This document shows positions 8,799 to 17,037 of a DNA stretch of 64,000 bases, piece by piece (position 1 is the first letter of the stretch; every line of letters begins with the position of its first letter). Source of the DNA: Nocardia neocaledoniensis (GTDB lineage: Bacteria; Actinomycetota; Actinomycetes; Mycobacteriales; Mycobacteriaceae); NCBI RefSeq assembly GCF_003182135.1, contig NZ_QGTL01000001.1:434001-498000 (forward strand), given 5' to 3'. The notes under the pieces were generated by a model. That model made no database searches, was not told the origin of the DNA, and saw only the letters and a list, made by a program, of their open reading frames with translations. Made by a program: the position numbers and the translations under genes.

Positions 8799-8839
8799 CG
8801 GCCGGTGCGTGACGCGATCCTCGCGGCGCGCACCGGCCG
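8799..8839. terminator. Inverted repeat after aftC, possible transcription terminator
   Basis: CGGCCGGTGCG at 8799-8809 pairs perfectly with CGCACCGGCCG at 8829-8839 around a 19-base loop. There is no T-run. It lies between the aftC stop and the msrB -10 element, so a terminator or mRNA-stabilising hairpin is plausible. Confidence 0.5.
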
Positions 8840-8846
8840 AACCTAT

Positions 8847-8852
8847 TAGCGT
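8847..8852 (+). promoter_or_regulatory. Probable -10 box of msrB
   Basis: TAGCGT is followed by six bases (GGAGTG) and then the ATG at 8859. GTG at 8856 directly before the ATG is an alternative start. Confidence 0.45.
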
Positions 8853-8858
8853 GGAGTG

Positions 8859-9287
8859 ATGAGTTCCGATACTTCGTTGCCCACGCCGCGCATCCAGCTG
8901 ACGCCGCAGCAGTGGCGGGCGAAACTGGATCCGCAGGAATACGCCGTGCTCCGCGAGGCCGCCACCGAGCGGCCGTTCGTCGGGGAGTACACCGACACCA
9001 AGACCGAAGGCGTGTACACCTGCCGCGCCTGCGACGCCGAATTGTTCCGCAGCACCGAGAAATTCGACTCGCACTGCGGGTGGCCGTCGTTCTTCGACCC
9101 CGCCGACTCCGACGCGGTGATCCTGCGCGCCGACGACTCCCTCGGCATGCGCCGGGTGGAGGTGCTCTGCGCGAACTGCCACAGCCACCTCGGCCACGTC
9201 TTCGAGGGCGAGGGCTACCCCACCCCCACCGACCAGCGGTACTGCATCAACTCGATCGCCCTGCGCCTGCAGCCCAAGGCGGAATGA
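8859..9287 (+). CDS. msrB: Peptide-methionine (R)-S-oxide reductase
   Basis: A 142-residue MsrB, which reduces methionine-R-sulfoxide in proteins using thioredoxin. The zinc site is formed by two CxxC motifs (Cys55/Cys58 in TCRACDA and Cys104/Cys107 in LCANCHSHLGH). The catalytic Cys129 lies in RYCINS, and Cys73 in SHCGWPSFF can act as the resolving cysteine. Length is normal for a single-domain cytoplasmic MsrB. It is syntenic with Rv2674. A strong hairpin terminator lies immediately downstream and separates it from the convergent chdC. Expression independent of aftC is suggested by its own -10 element. Confidence 0.95.
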   Translation: MSSDTSLPTPRIQLTPQQWRAKLDPQEYAVLREAATERPFVGEYTDTKTEGVYTCRACDAELFRSTEKFDSHCGWPSFFDPADSDAVILRADDSLGMRRVEVLCANCHSHLGHVFEGEGYPTPTDQRYCINSIALRLQPKAE

Positions 9288-9289
9288 GC

Positions 9290-9320
9290 GAAGGCCCGGT
9301 CGGCGACCGGGCCTTCTTTC
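9290..9320. terminator. Bidirectional intrinsic terminator between msrB and chdC
   Basis: GAAGGCCCGGT (9290-9300) pairs perfectly with ACCGGGCCTTC (9306-9316) around a five-base loop, followed by TTTC. It sits three bases after the msrB stop codon and next to the chdC stop, so it can serve both convergent genes. Confidence 0.85.
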
Positions 9321-9321
9321 G

Positions 9322-10017
9322 TCACGGCAGTGCGGTGATCAGCTTGTCGATCTCCACCCGGGGACCGGTGAAGAACGGGATCTCCTCGCGCACGTGCAGG
9401 CGGGCCTCGGTGGCGCGCAGGTCACGCATCAGGTCGACGATGCGGTGCAGTTCGGGCGCCTCGAAGGCGAGGATCCACTCGTAGTCGCCCAGCGCCATCG
9501 AGCTGACGGTGTTGGCGCGCACGTCGGGGTAGCCGCGCGCGGCCTTGCCGTGGTCGGCGAGCATCTTGCGACGCTCCTCGTCGGGCAGCAGGTACCACTC
9601 GTAGGAGCGCACGAACGGGTACACGCAGATGTAGTCGCCCGGGTCCTCCCCGGCGAGGAACGCCGGGATGTGGCTCTTGTTGAACTCGGCGGGGCGGTGC
9701 ACCGCCACGTTGCTCCACACCGGCGCGCTGGCCCGGCCGAGCTCGGTGGTGCGGCGGAAGTCGGCGTAGGCGGCCTGCAGGTCCTCGACGCGTTCGGCGT
9801 GGGTCCACAGCATGAAGTCGGCGTCGGCGCGCAGCCCGGCCACGTCGTAGATGCCGCGCAGCACGATGCCCTTGTCGGCGAGACCGTCGAAGAAGGCCTG
9901 CGCCTCCTTGATCGCCGCTGCCCGGTCGTCGCCGAGCACACCCGGCTGCACCTGGAACACCGAGAACATCAGGTAGCGGATGGTGGAGTTGAGAGCCTGA
10001 TAGTCGAGTCGCGCCAT
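9322..10017 (-). CDS. chdC: Coproheme decarboxylase (chlorite-dismutase-like, HemQ)
   Basis: A 231-residue actinobacterial ChdC. It converts coproheme to heme b by two peroxide-dependent oxidative decarboxylations, the last step of the coproporphyrin-dependent heme pathway of Gram-positive bacteria. The hallmark [10 protein letters not shown] contains Tyr133, aligned with the radical-forming tyrosine. The proximal heme ligand is probably His156 in [11 protein letters not shown]. It is syntenic with Rv2676c. It is transcribed in the same direction as hemY and hemE upstream, but separated from them by the nsrR-hmp insertion. A terminator follows. The start at 10017 has AGGAA close upstream. Confidence 0.93.
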   Translation of the reverse strand: MARLDYQALNSTIRYLMFSVFQVQPGVLGDDRAAAIKEAQAFFDGLADKGIVLRGIYDVAGLRADADFMLWTHAERVEDLQAAYADFRRTTELGRASAPVWSNVAVHRPAEFNKSHIPAFLAGEDPGDYICVYPFVRSYEWYLLPDEERRKMLADHGKAARGYPDVRANTVSSMALGDYEWILAFEAPELHRIVDLMRDLRATEARLHVREEIPFFTGPRVEIDKLITALP

Positions 10018-10045
10018 GGTTCCTATCGTGCCACTGTCGTGCCGG

Positions 10046-10201
10046 TCAGCTCGTGGTGGGCCGGTCCGTTCGCCACGGCCGGTGCTCGTCGGTGCCGAAG
10101 ATCGAGACGACAGCGCTGACCCGATCGGCCTGGTATTCGACCGGACCGAGGTCGGGGTCGAGGTAGAGGAAGCGGTGCGATTTCGCGTCGGCGGAGGTCA
10201 C
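10046..10201 (-). CDS. Possible small ORF of unknown function (51 residues)
   Basis: From GTG at 10201 a 51-residue frame reads like a folded protein fragment ([20 protein letters not shown]) and ends 28 bases before chdC. An in-frame stop lies just upstream of the start, so it cannot be longer. It matches no family I recognise, and it may be a real short gene in the chdC transcript or a remnant of a larger gene. The overlapping ATG-initiated frame at 10214 is arginine-rich and unlikely to be coding. Confidence 0.35.
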   Translation of the reverse strand: MTSADAKSHRFLYLDPDLGPVEYQADRVSAVVSIFGTDEHRPWRTDRPTTS

Positions 10202-10253
10202 AGCGAGCGATCATGCCCGATCGCTATCACCGCGACCTCCGGACACGCCGGAT

Positions 10254-11492
10254 TCACACCGGACAGCTCAGCGCCTGCCAGTCGGTGGGGGTGAACTGTT
10301 CGAGGTGGATGCGCCGCGCCGGCACGCCTGCGGCGGCGAGCTGGGCGCGGACCGCGTCCAGGAAACCCGTTGCGCCGCACAGGTAGAACTCGGTGTCGGG
10401 CGCGAAGGTGATCCCGCCGAGGTCGAGCAGTCCGCGGTGCGCGCCCGGGGTGGGTTCGGTGTACCAGAGATCGAGGCTCGCGGCGTTCAGCCGTCCGATC
10501 AGCGCGCGCATGCGATCGCGCAGGGGATGGGTGCCGGACGCCTGATCGGCGTGCAGCACCCGCACCGGGCGGTCCGGATTCCGGGCCGCGAGGTGTTCCA
10601 GGACGCCGATCATCGGGGTGGCGCCGATGCCCGCCGAGATCAGCACGAGCGGGGTGGCGGCGTCGGGGTCGACGGCGAGATCGCCGAAGGGCAGGGTGAT
10701 CTCGAGCTCGTCGCCGGCGTGGACGGTGTCGTGCAAGTGGTTCGACACCTCGCCCGCCGGGCACCCGGCCGCGGACCGCACCCGCTTGACGGCGAATTCG
10801 AGTACTCCCCCGCCCGGCGCGTTGACCAGGCTGTACTGCCGCAGCTGACGCGCGCCGTCGGGCAGCCGCACGCCGACCGAAAGGTATTGTCCCGGCAGGA
10901 AATACGGGAGCGGGTCGGCGCCGTCAGGGGCGACGACGGTGAAGACGGCGGTGCCCGCGGCATCGTCGGCGCGCTCGGTCACCGTGACCCGGCGGAACAC
11001 GTCGCCGGGCTCGACGCCCGCGCCGACATAGAGCTGTTTCTCCAGGTCGATGAGCGCGTCGGCCATCATCCAGTAGACCCTGTCCCACGCCGCGGCGACC
11101 GGCGGGGTGACGACGTCGGCGCCGAGCACCGCCACGATCGCGGCGAACAGGTTGTCGTGCACCACCTGGTACTGGTCGGGCGTGATGCCGAGGGAGGCGT
11201 GCTTGTGGCCGATCCGGGCCAGCAACTCGGTGGGATGTGGCAGCGCGGGGTCGACCAGGTAGCCCGCGAAGGTGGCGATCGAGGCCGCGAGCGCACGCTG
11301 CTGGCTGCCCTGGGCCTGGTTGCCGCGGTTGAACAGGTCGCGGCGCAGCGCCGGGTGGTGTTCGAACAGGGTCGCGTAGAACGTGCCGGTGATCCGGTCG
11401 ATGTTCGCGCCGATCAGCGGCAGGGTCGCGCGCACGGTCTCGGCCTCGGCCGGGGTGAGCTCGGGGGCGCCGCGGTGGGCGGGTGTGGTCAT
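10254..11492 (-). CDS. hmp: Flavohemoglobin, nitric oxide dioxygenase
   Basis: A 412-residue flavohemoglobin that converts nitric oxide and O2 to nitrate with NAD(P)H. An N-terminal globin domain (residues about 10-150) carries the B10 tyrosine Tyr39, distal Gln64 and the proximal histidine in GHKHASLG (His98 by alignment with E. coli Hmp). A ferredoxin-reductase-like FAD domain follows, with RQYSLVN. The C-terminal NAD domain has ISAGIGATPM and ends with EQFTPTDWQ. It begins three bases after the nsrR stop codon, so it is the second gene of a two-gene operon under direct NsrR control. It consumes heme made by the neighbouring heme genes. Confidence 0.95.
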   Translation of the reverse strand: MTTPAHRGAPELTPAEAETVRATLPLIGANIDRITGTFYATLFEHHPALRRDLFNRGNQAQGSQQRALAASIATFAGYLVDPALPHPTELLARIGHKHASLGITPDQYQVVHDNLFAAIVAVLGADVVTPPVAAAWDRVYWMMADALIDLEKQLYVGAGVEPGDVFRRVTVTERADDAAGTAVFTVVAPDGADPLPYFLPGQYLSVGVRLPDGARQLRQYSLVNAPGGGVLEFAVKRVRSAAGCPAGEVSNHLHDTVHAGDELEITLPFGDLAVDPDAATPLVLISAGIGATPMIGVLEHLAARNPDRPVRVLHADQASGTHPLRDRMRALIGRLNAASLDLWYTEPTPGAHRGLLDLGGITFAPDTEFYLCGATGFLDAVRAQLAAAGVPARRIHLEQFTPTDWQALSCPV

Positions 11493-11495
11493 GGT

Positions 11496-11960
11496 TCACT
11501 CCTGGGAATCACCGATGCCCGCGCGCGGATGCGCGAGCAGCTGCAGCAAACGTCCGGCGGGCCCGGCGACCAGGTCGGCGACGACGTAGCGGTCGAGTTC
11601 GGCGTAGAACGCCGCCTTCGCCTCGGCGAGGAGCCTGCGCAACCGGCAGGCCGCGATGAGCGGGCACGGGTGCTCGCCGGTGCACTCGACGATCTCGCGG
11701 TCGCCCTCGAGGTCGCGCACCAGCGTGCCGAGTCCGATCTCGCGGCCCGCGGTGGTGAGCGTCAAGCCGCCCGTCCGGCCCCGCTGGGCCTCGACCAGCC
11801 CCATCGCCACCAAGCGGGCGATCGCCTTGGAGGTGTGCCGTGGCGAGGCGCCGACCTGACGGGCGATGATCCCGGTCGTGATCCGGCCGCCCGTGTCGTC
11901 ACCGGCGGCCAGCCGCATGACCGCCCGCAACGCGATGTCGGTCGAGGGCGAGAGCTGCAT
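11496..11960 (-). CDS. nsrR: NsrR, Rrf2-family nitric-oxide-sensing iron-sulfur repressor
   Basis: A 154-residue Rrf2 regulator. It has a winged helix at residues 25-60 and a cluster-binding loop with Cys93, Cys99 and Cys105 (CX5CX5C), plus Asp8 near the N-terminus. These are exactly the ligands and numbering reported for the [4Fe-4S] cluster of Streptomyces coelicolor NsrR, so assignment as a NO sensor is strong. Nitrosylation of the cluster is expected to release the operator and induce hmp. TAGTCT seven bases before the ATG suggests a leaderless transcript, and a 20-base dyad overlaps the -35 region. Genes hmp and nsrR are separated by three bases. Confidence 0.93.
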   Translation of the reverse strand: MQLSPSTDIALRAVMRLAAGDDTGGRITTGIIARQVGASPRHTSKAIARLVAMGLVEAQRGRTGGLTLTTAGREIGLGTLVRDLEGDREIVECTGEHPCPLIAACRLRRLLAEAKAAFYAELDRYVVADLVAGPAGRLLQLLAHPRAGIGDSQE

Positions 11961-11967
11961 GACGTCG

Positions 11968-11973
11968 AGACTA
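11968..11973 (-). promoter_or_regulatory. Probable -10 box of nsrR-hmp
   Basis: TAGTCT on the minus strand is seven bases upstream of the nsrR ATG, consistent with a leaderless transcript starting at or next to 11960. Confidence 0.45.
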
Positions 11974-11983
11974 TCGGCGCGAA

Positions 11984-12003
11984 CACGGGATTCCGATGCC
12001 GTG
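11984..12003. promoter_or_regulatory. Candidate NsrR operator (20-base dyad)
   Basis: CACGGGATTCCGATGCCGTG is an imperfect palindrome of the form CACGG-n-AT-n4-AT-n-CCGTG. It is centred about 33 bases upstream of the predicted nsrR transcription start, where repressor binding would cover the -35 region. Confidence 0.5.
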
Positions 12004-12017
12004 ACGTGGTGCGATCT

Positions 12018-12039
12018 ATTACGTCCGCGCGTGCGTATT
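12018..12039. promoter_or_regulatory. Second dyad upstream of nsrR
   Basis: A 22-base partial palindrome with arms ATTACG and CGTATT around a CGCGCG core (16 of 22 positions symmetric) lies between hemY and nsrR. It could be an additional operator site; its owner is not known. Confidence 0.3.
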
Positions 12040-12114
12040 TTCGGTCACCGCGAATCCTCCGCAACCGGGTGAACGCGGCGCGTCACGCGGTGCGGCGTGG
12101 GCGACCTGGCGGCG

Positions 12115-13473
12115 TCAGTCGACGCGGGCGCCCACCGCGCCGGCGATGCGCTCGGCCGCGGCGGTGCCGGTGGCGACGCAGGCGGGAACGCCGACGCCGT
12201 GCAGGTAGGCACCCGCCACGGCAAGGCCGTCCAGCGGCTCTACGGCCGCTTCGATCGCGGCGACGCGGTCGGCGTGGCCGGGGGCGTATTGGGGCAGGCC
12301 GCCCGGCCAGCGCTGGACGATCGACTGGACCGGGGTGATCGCGAGGCCGGTCACCGTGGACAGGTCGGCGACGGCGGCCGCGACTAGGTCGTCGTCGGAC
12401 CAGGTCAGCGGCGAGTCGTCACCGAAGCGACCGAAGGAGGCGCGCACCAGCGCGACGTCACGCGCGGCGAGATGCGGCCACTTGCGGCTCGAGAGAGTGA
12501 AAGCCTTGGCGCGCAAGGGTTCTCCGGTGGCGACGAGGATGCCGGAGTTGTCGGGCAGGGCCGTGTCGCGCGGCAGGGCCATGGCGACCAACGCCGAGGA
12601 CGACAGGGCGATGCCCGCCGCGGCCTCGGCGGCGGCCGGGACCGCGTGGTGCAGCAGGCGCGCGGTCACCGGCGCCGGGGTGGCTACGACGACAGCGTCG
12701 ACGAGGCCGAGCGGGTCGACCACCCAGCCACGCGGGGCGCGCGCGACCCGGGTACCCGCCACGGTGGTGATCACGCGGGGCGCGGCCGCCTCGGTCAGCG
12801 CCGCAAGCAGGGCGCCGTAGCCGTCGCGCAGGCCGCCGAAGACCGGCTCGGTGCTCGGCGCGGGCATGGCCGCGCGCACGGCCTCGGTGAGGCTCGTCGC
12901 GCCACGATCCAGGGCCGCGGCGAGGGCGGGCAGCGCGGCCCTGACCCCGATCGACGCGCTGATGCCCGCGTACACCCCACCCAGCAGCGGGTCGACACTG
13001 CGCTCGACGACCTGGCGGCCGAAGCGGTCGGCGACCAGGCTCTGCACGTCGACGTCGGCGCCCGGCTCCCAGCGCAGCGGCCGCTCCGGCTCGGCGGCGA
13101 CCTGCGCGAGGGTGGCCTCGTCGACGAGCCCGCGCAGCGATTCGGCATCGGTCGGGATGCCCATCAGGGTGCGCCCCGGCAGCGGGTGCGCCGCGCCCTG
13201 AGCCCACACCAGCGGCCGCTTGCCCGCGGGACGTACCAGCTGATCGTCCAGGCCGAGTTCGGCCATCAGCTCGATGACCTCGGGCCTGCGCCCGACGAAA
13301 GCTTCGGCGCCGAGATCCATTGGCTCCCCGGCCAATTCGCCGGTGTGCAACACCCCGCCGAGGCGCGGCCCCTGTTCCAGCACCACGATGTCGGTCTCGG
13401 CGCCGAGCCGCTGCCGCAGCCGATACGCCGCGACGAGTCCGCTGATACCACCACCGATGACCGCGATCCGCAT
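12115..13473 (-). CDS. hemY: Coproporphyrinogen III / protoporphyrinogen oxidase
   Basis: A 452-residue FAD-dependent oxidase (HemY/CgoX). In actinobacteria with ChdC it oxidises coproporphyrinogen III to coproporphyrin III. The N-terminal dinucleotide fold reads VIGGGISGLVAAYRL, the second FAD segment is GPRLGGVLHTGE, and the C-terminal FAD motif is GLAVAGAYLHGVGVPAC. Length is standard. It is syntenic with Rv2677c, between hemE (203 bases upstream) and, after the nsrR-hmp insertion, chdC. TACGGT exactly six bases before the ATG indicates its own leaderless promoter, so it need not depend on read-through from hemE. Confidence 0.93.
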   Translation of the reverse strand: MRIAVIGGGISGLVAAYRLRQRLGAETDIVVLEQGPRLGGVLHTGELAGEPMDLGAEAFVGRRPEVIELMAELGLDDQLVRPAGKRPLVWAQGAAHPLPGRTLMGIPTDAESLRGLVDEATLAQVAAEPERPLRWEPGADVDVQSLVADRFGRQVVERSVDPLLGGVYAGISASIGVRAALPALAAALDRGATSLTEAVRAAMPAPSTEPVFGGLRDGYGALLAALTEAAAPRVITTVAGTRVARAPRGWVVDPLGLVDAVVVATPAPVTARLLHHAVPAAAEAAAGIALSSSALVAMALPRDTALPDNSGILVATGEPLRAKAFTLSSRKWPHLAARDVALVRASFGRFGDDSPLTWSDDDLVAAAVADLSTVTGLAITPVQSIVQRWPGGLPQYAPGHADRVAAIEAAVEPLDGLAVAGAYLHGVGVPACVATGTAAAERIAGAVGARVD

Positions 13474-13479
13474 GCCTCG

Positions 13480-13485
13480 ACCGTA
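13480..13485 (-). promoter_or_regulatory. Probable -10 box of hemY
   Basis: TACGGT on the minus strand, six bases (CGAGGC) before the ATG at 13473. Confidence 0.5.
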
Positions 13486-13676
13486 GTCGTGATCGCCCCG
13501 GCGGACCCACGCGCCTGTGCGATGTCGCCGGGATCACCACGGTCGACCACGGGTCAGCCGGAACCGCCGCCTGGGTCCCGGCCGGACCGGTCCGCAGGAC
13601 GAGGCGCCGTGGTCACCCGCCGACGTCGCCGTCGCGACACCACGTCCCACGCGGCCCGCCCGGGAGTACGTGCGAA

Positions 13677-14732
13677 CTACAGCGAGTGCACCAGTTCCAC
13701 GAGAGCGGTCAGCACACCGGGATCGGTGTCGGGCAGCACGCCGTGGCCCAGGTTGAAGATGTGGCCGCTCGCGCCGAGGGTGATCGCCTCGTCGGCCTCG
13801 CGCACGATGCGGCGGGTCTCGGCCTCGACCGCGTCGAATCCGGCGAACAGGATCGCGGGATCGAGGTTGCCCTGCAGGCCCTTCCCCGCGCCGACCCTGC
13901 GCACGGCCTCGGTGAGCGGCACCCGCCAGTCCACACCGACCACGTCGGCGCCCGCCTCGCCCATCGCGCCGAGCAGTTCCCCGGTGCCGACGCCGAAGTG
14001 GATGCGCGGCACGCCGGCCGCGGCCACCTCGGCGAAGACGCGCTCCGAGTGCGGCAGCACGTACTCGCGGTAGTCGGCCAGCGACAGCGCGCCCGCCCAC
14101 GAGTCGAACAGCTGCACCGCGTCGACCCCGGCGGCCAGCTGGGCCTGCAGGAAGGCGATGGTGATGTCGGTGAGCGCGCCGAGCAGGGCGTGCCAGGTCT
14201 TCGGGTCGGCGTGCATCATCGCCTTGGTGCGCTCGTGATGCTTGCTCGGCCCGCCCTCCACGAGATAGGAGGCCAGGGTGAAGGGGGCGCCGGCGAAACC
14301 GATGAGCGGGGTGTCGCCGAGTGCGGCAGTGAGCAGGCGCACGCCCTCGGTGACCGCGCCGACCTCCTCCGGCCGCAACCGCGGCAGGGCGCGGACATCG
14401 GCCTCGGTCCGCACGGGCGAGGCGACCACGGGGCCGACGCCGGGCACGATGTCGAGGTCGATCCCGGCCGCCTTGAGCGGAACGACGATGTCGGAGAACA
14501 GGATCGCCGCGTCGACGCCGTGCCTGCGGATCGGCTGCATGGTGATCTCACAGACCAGCTCCGGGTCGAAGCACGACTCGAGCATGCCGATGCCCTTGCG
14601 CAGCTCCCGGTACTCCGGCAGCGACCGGCCCGCCTGGCGCATGAACCAGACCGGCCGCCTGGTCGGCGTCGCGCCGGTGGCGGCGGCCAGGAAGGGGGCA
14701 TCGGTCAACCGGCGGCGGGTGTAAGTGCTCAT
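13677..14732 (-). CDS. hemE: Uroporphyrinogen decarboxylase
   Basis: A 351-residue UroD that decarboxylates the four acetate side chains of uroporphyrinogen III to give coproporphyrinogen III. The N-terminal signature [19 protein letters not shown] is intact, as are [29 protein letters not shown] and the later [10 protein letters not shown]. It is syntenic with Rv2678c. Two ATGs, at 14741 and 14732, are in frame. The inner one is preferred because TAGGAT ends seven bases before it and would otherwise overlap the coding region. The product feeds directly into HemY encoded next. The upstream neighbour DUF3000 is divergent, as in mycobacteria. Confidence 0.95.
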   Translation of the reverse strand: MSTYTRRRLTDAPFLAAATGATPTRRPVWFMRQAGRSLPEYRELRKGIGMLESCFDPELVCEITMQPIRRHGVDAAILFSDIVVPLKAAGIDLDIVPGVGPVVASPVRTEADVRALPRLRPEEVGAVTEGVRLLTAALGDTPLIGFAGAPFTLASYLVEGGPSKHHERTKAMMHADPKTWHALLGALTDITIAFLQAQLAAGVDAVQLFDSWAGALSLADYREYVLPHSERVFAEVAAAGVPRIHFGVGTGELLGAMGEAGADVVGVDWRVPLTEAVRRVGAGKGLQGNLDPAILFAGFDAVEAETRRIVREADEAITLGASGHIFNLGHGVLPDTDPGVLTALVELVHSL

Positions 14733-14739
14733 CGCGTTC

Positions 14740-14745
14740 ATCCTA
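14740..14745 (-). promoter_or_regulatory. Probable -10 box of hemE
   Basis: TAGGAT on the minus strand, seven bases before the ATG at 14732. The AGGA inside it could alternatively act as a Shine-Dalgarno sequence. Confidence 0.45.
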
Positions 14746-15060
14746 AGCGGACAGCGGCACGGCCCCGGGCGCGCACCTGGTCATCCACCGGGCACGCGAG
14801 CATCGCGCGGCGGGTCGGTATCCCCGTCCGCGGATCGCGGCCGGCCCGGCGAGCGCGCGACGACGGCTCCGGGAAGCGTCGGGCCGGTCCCGTCGTCCCC
14901 TGCGGAGCCGAACCCGGACGAATCAGCCCGATGACGACAGACACCCGCCGCCGTCGCACATCGTGCATCACGTCGACGCCGAGAATGCGCGCTGCGCAAC
15001 GCAGCCCGCACGCGGACGCGGTTGGCGGCGCGCCTCCGCCCGCGCCGGAGGGCAACGGTC
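14746..15060. other. Divergent intergenic region hemE / DUF3000
   Basis: About 315 bases without a convincing gene. The DUF3000 frame is open upstream through an ATG at about 14931, but that extension is Arg/Pro-rich and does not look like protein. I see no repeat or riboswitch. Confidence 0.4.
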
Positions 15061-15074
15061 TACCGTTGCTCCTC

Positions 15075-15713
15075 GTGACACCGCTCGACATCCGCGACGG
15101 CGCCGCACCGACCGGGGGAACGCCCCGCGAGCCTGCTTCTTTCCGGGCGGCGGTCGATGCGATGGGCACCGCAACAGTGCACCCTCGAATCGAGCTGGCG
15201 CCTATCCGTCCCCCGCAACGGTTGGCGCCGTTCTCCTATGCGCTCGGAGCGGAGGTCACGCACCCCGACAGCGCCGTGGTACCGATCGATTCCGAAGGCG
15301 ACGCCTTCGGCCGGCTGATCTTGCTGCACGACCCCGACGGCGACGAGGCCTGGCACGGCGTCTTCCGGCTCGTGGCCTACATCCAGGCCGACATCGACGC
15401 CGCCCTCGCCGCCGACCCGCTGCTGCCCGAGGTGGCGTGGAGCTGGCTGGTCGACTCGCTGGAGTCGCGCGGCGAGCCGTTCACCGCGCTCGGCGGCACG
15501 GTCACCGCGACCAGCTCGGTCCGCTACGGCGACATCGCCGGCCCGCCGCGGGCGCATCAGCTCGAGCTGCGCGCGTCGTGGACGGCCATGAACACCGAGA
15601 TGCGCCGCCATGTGGAAGCGTTCTGTGAGGTGCTGGCGTTCGCCGCCGGATTGCCGCCCGCCGGGATCACCCATTTGCGACCGGAGTCGTATACCCGCAC
15701 CGATCGACCCTGA
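15075..15713 (+). CDS. DUF3000 family protein
   Basis: A 212-residue cytoplasmic protein of the actinobacteria-specific DUF3000 family, without known function. It is recognised by the conserved N-terminal segment IRPPQRLAPFSYALGAEV, by GRLILLHDPDGDEAWHGVFR, and by the C-terminal RASWTAMN and LPPAGITHLRPE. No catalytic motif is evident. Divergent from hemE and immediately upstream of rnd (22 bases), it corresponds to Rv2680. The GTG start at 15075 was chosen because TACCGT lies eight bases before it and the conserved family region begins shortly after. A longer form from an upstream ATG is possible but less likely. The conserved pairing with RNase D hints at an RNA-related role, which is inference. 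Confidence 0.8.
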   Translation: MTPLDIRDGAAPTGGTPREPASFRAAVDAMGTATVHPRIELAPIRPPQRLAPFSYALGAEVTHPDSAVVPIDSEGDAFGRLILLHDPDGDEAWHGVFRLVAYIQADIDAALAADPLLPEVAWSWLVDSLESRGEPFTALGGTVTATSSVRYGDIAGPPRAHQLELRASWTAMNTEMRRHVEAFCEVLAFAAGLPPAGITHLRPESYTRTDRP

Positions 15714-15735
15714 CCGCCACGTAGAGTTCACGGTT

Positions 15736-16986
15736 ATGCCGGTCGCCGAGGAACCCACCGCAGCAGAGCCCCTGCTCGCCCCCGCCGAGGGGGTTCCACC
15801 TGTGCTGGCGACCGCCGACGAGGTCGCCGCGGCCGCCGCCGCGATCGCCGCGGGCACCGGCCCGCTGGCCGTCGACGCCGAACGCGCGTCCGGTTTCCGC
15901 TACTCGGCCCGGGCCTACCTGATCCAGCTGCGGCGCGCGGGCGCCGGTTCCTTCCTCATCGACCCGATCCCGGTCACCGACGCGCTCACCCCGCTGGCCG
16001 AGGTGATCAACGAGCTGGAGTGGGTGCTGCACTCCGCCGACCAGGACCTGCCCGGTCTGGCCGAGCTGGGCCTGCGCCCGGCCCGCCTGTTCGACACCGA
16101 ACTGGGCGGTCGCCTGGCCGGCTACGAGCGCGTCGGGCTGGCGGCCATGGTGGAGAACCTGCTCGGACGCTCCCTGCGCAAGGGCCACGGCGCCGCCGAC
16201 TGGTCGACGCGTCCGCTGCCCGACGAGTGGCTCAACTACGCCGCGCTCGATGTGGAACTGCTGCTGGAACTGCGCGACACCGTCGCCGCCGACCTCACCG
16301 AGCAGGGCAAGATCGACTGGGCCGCCGAGGAATTCGAGCACGTCCGGACCATGGACCCGCCTGCGCCGAAGGCCGACCGGTGGCGGCGCACCTCCGGGAT
16401 CCACACTCTGCGCCGCCCGCGTCAGCTGGCCATCGTGCGGGAGCTGTGGACCACCCGCGACGAGCTCGCCCGCGCCCGCGACGTGGCGCCCGCGCGCATC
16501 CTGCCCGACTCCGCCATCGTCGCCGCCGCGACCGGCGAGCCGCGCAGCATCGCCCAGCTGCGCACCCTGCCGGTCTTCGGCGGGCCACGGCAGCGCCGCT
16601 ACTCGCGCGACTGGCTCGCCGCGGTCGAGCGGGGCCGCACCCTGCCGGACAAGGAACTGCCGCCGCTCACGCTGCCCTTCGACGGTCCACCCCCGGCCAA
16701 CCGCTGGGAACGCCGCGATCCGGCGGCCGCGGCGCGGCTGTCGACCGCCCGCGCGGCCATGGGGGAACTGTCCACCGAGTACGCCATCCCGGTGGAGAAC
16801 CTGCTCTCCCCCGATCTCGTCCGCCGCCTGTGCTGGGACGGGCTGCCCGACTACGCCGACGTCGGTGAGCCGGATCAGCTCTCGGCCACGATCGAGACCT
16901 TCCTGCGCGCCGGTGGCGCGCGGCCGTGGCAGCGGCGTCTGGCGGTGCCCGCGCTGACCAAGGCGCTCACGCCCGCCAACAGCTGA
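15736..16986 (+). CDS. rnd: Ribonuclease D family 3'-5' exoribonuclease
   Basis: A 416-residue DEDD-type exonuclease trimming the 3' ends of stable RNA precursors. Exo I has the Asp/Glu pair in LAVDAERASG, Exo II the Asp in LHSADQDLPGL, and Exo III YAALDVELL with the YxxxD arrangement, so the catalytic site is complete. A first HRDC domain is recognisable around residues 225-300, followed by a second, weaker helical region at the C-terminus. It is syntenic with Rv2681. TAGAGT lies eight bases before the ATG. A large stem-loop terminator follows the stop codon. In mycobacteria dxs is the next gene, but here a 6.6-kb accessory block separates them. Confidence 0.92.
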   Translation: MPVAEEPTAAEPLLAPAEGVPPVLATADEVAAAAAAIAAGTGPLAVDAERASGFRYSARAYLIQLRRAGAGSFLIDPIPVTDALTPLAEVINELEWVLHSADQDLPGLAELGLRPARLFDTELGGRLAGYERVGLAAMVENLLGRSLRKGHGAADWSTRPLPDEWLNYAALDVELLLELRDTVAADLTEQGKIDWAAEEFEHVRTMDPPAPKADRWRRTSGIHTLRRPRQLAIVRELWTTRDELARARDVAPARILPDSAIVAAATGEPRSIAQLRTLPVFGGPRQRRYSRDWLAAVERGRTLPDKELPPLTLPFDGPPPANRWERRDPAAAARLSTARAAMGELSTEYAIPVENLLSPDLVRRLCWDGLPDYADVGEPDQLSATIETFLRAGGARPWQRRLAVPALTKALTPANS

Positions 16987-16994
16987 GCGCACGC

Positions 16995-17031
16995 CTCGAC
17001 CCCACCGCCGGAACGTGGCGGCAGGGTCGAG
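16995..17031. terminator. Bidirectional hairpin terminator between rnd and the ABC operon
   Basis: CTCGACCC (16995-17002) pairs with GGGTCGAG (17024-17031), and the inner CCGCC pairs with GGCGG, forming a long stem with a small internal loop. It lies between two convergent stop codons. No long T-run is present. Confidence 0.75.
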
Positions 17032-17037
17032 AGGTGA

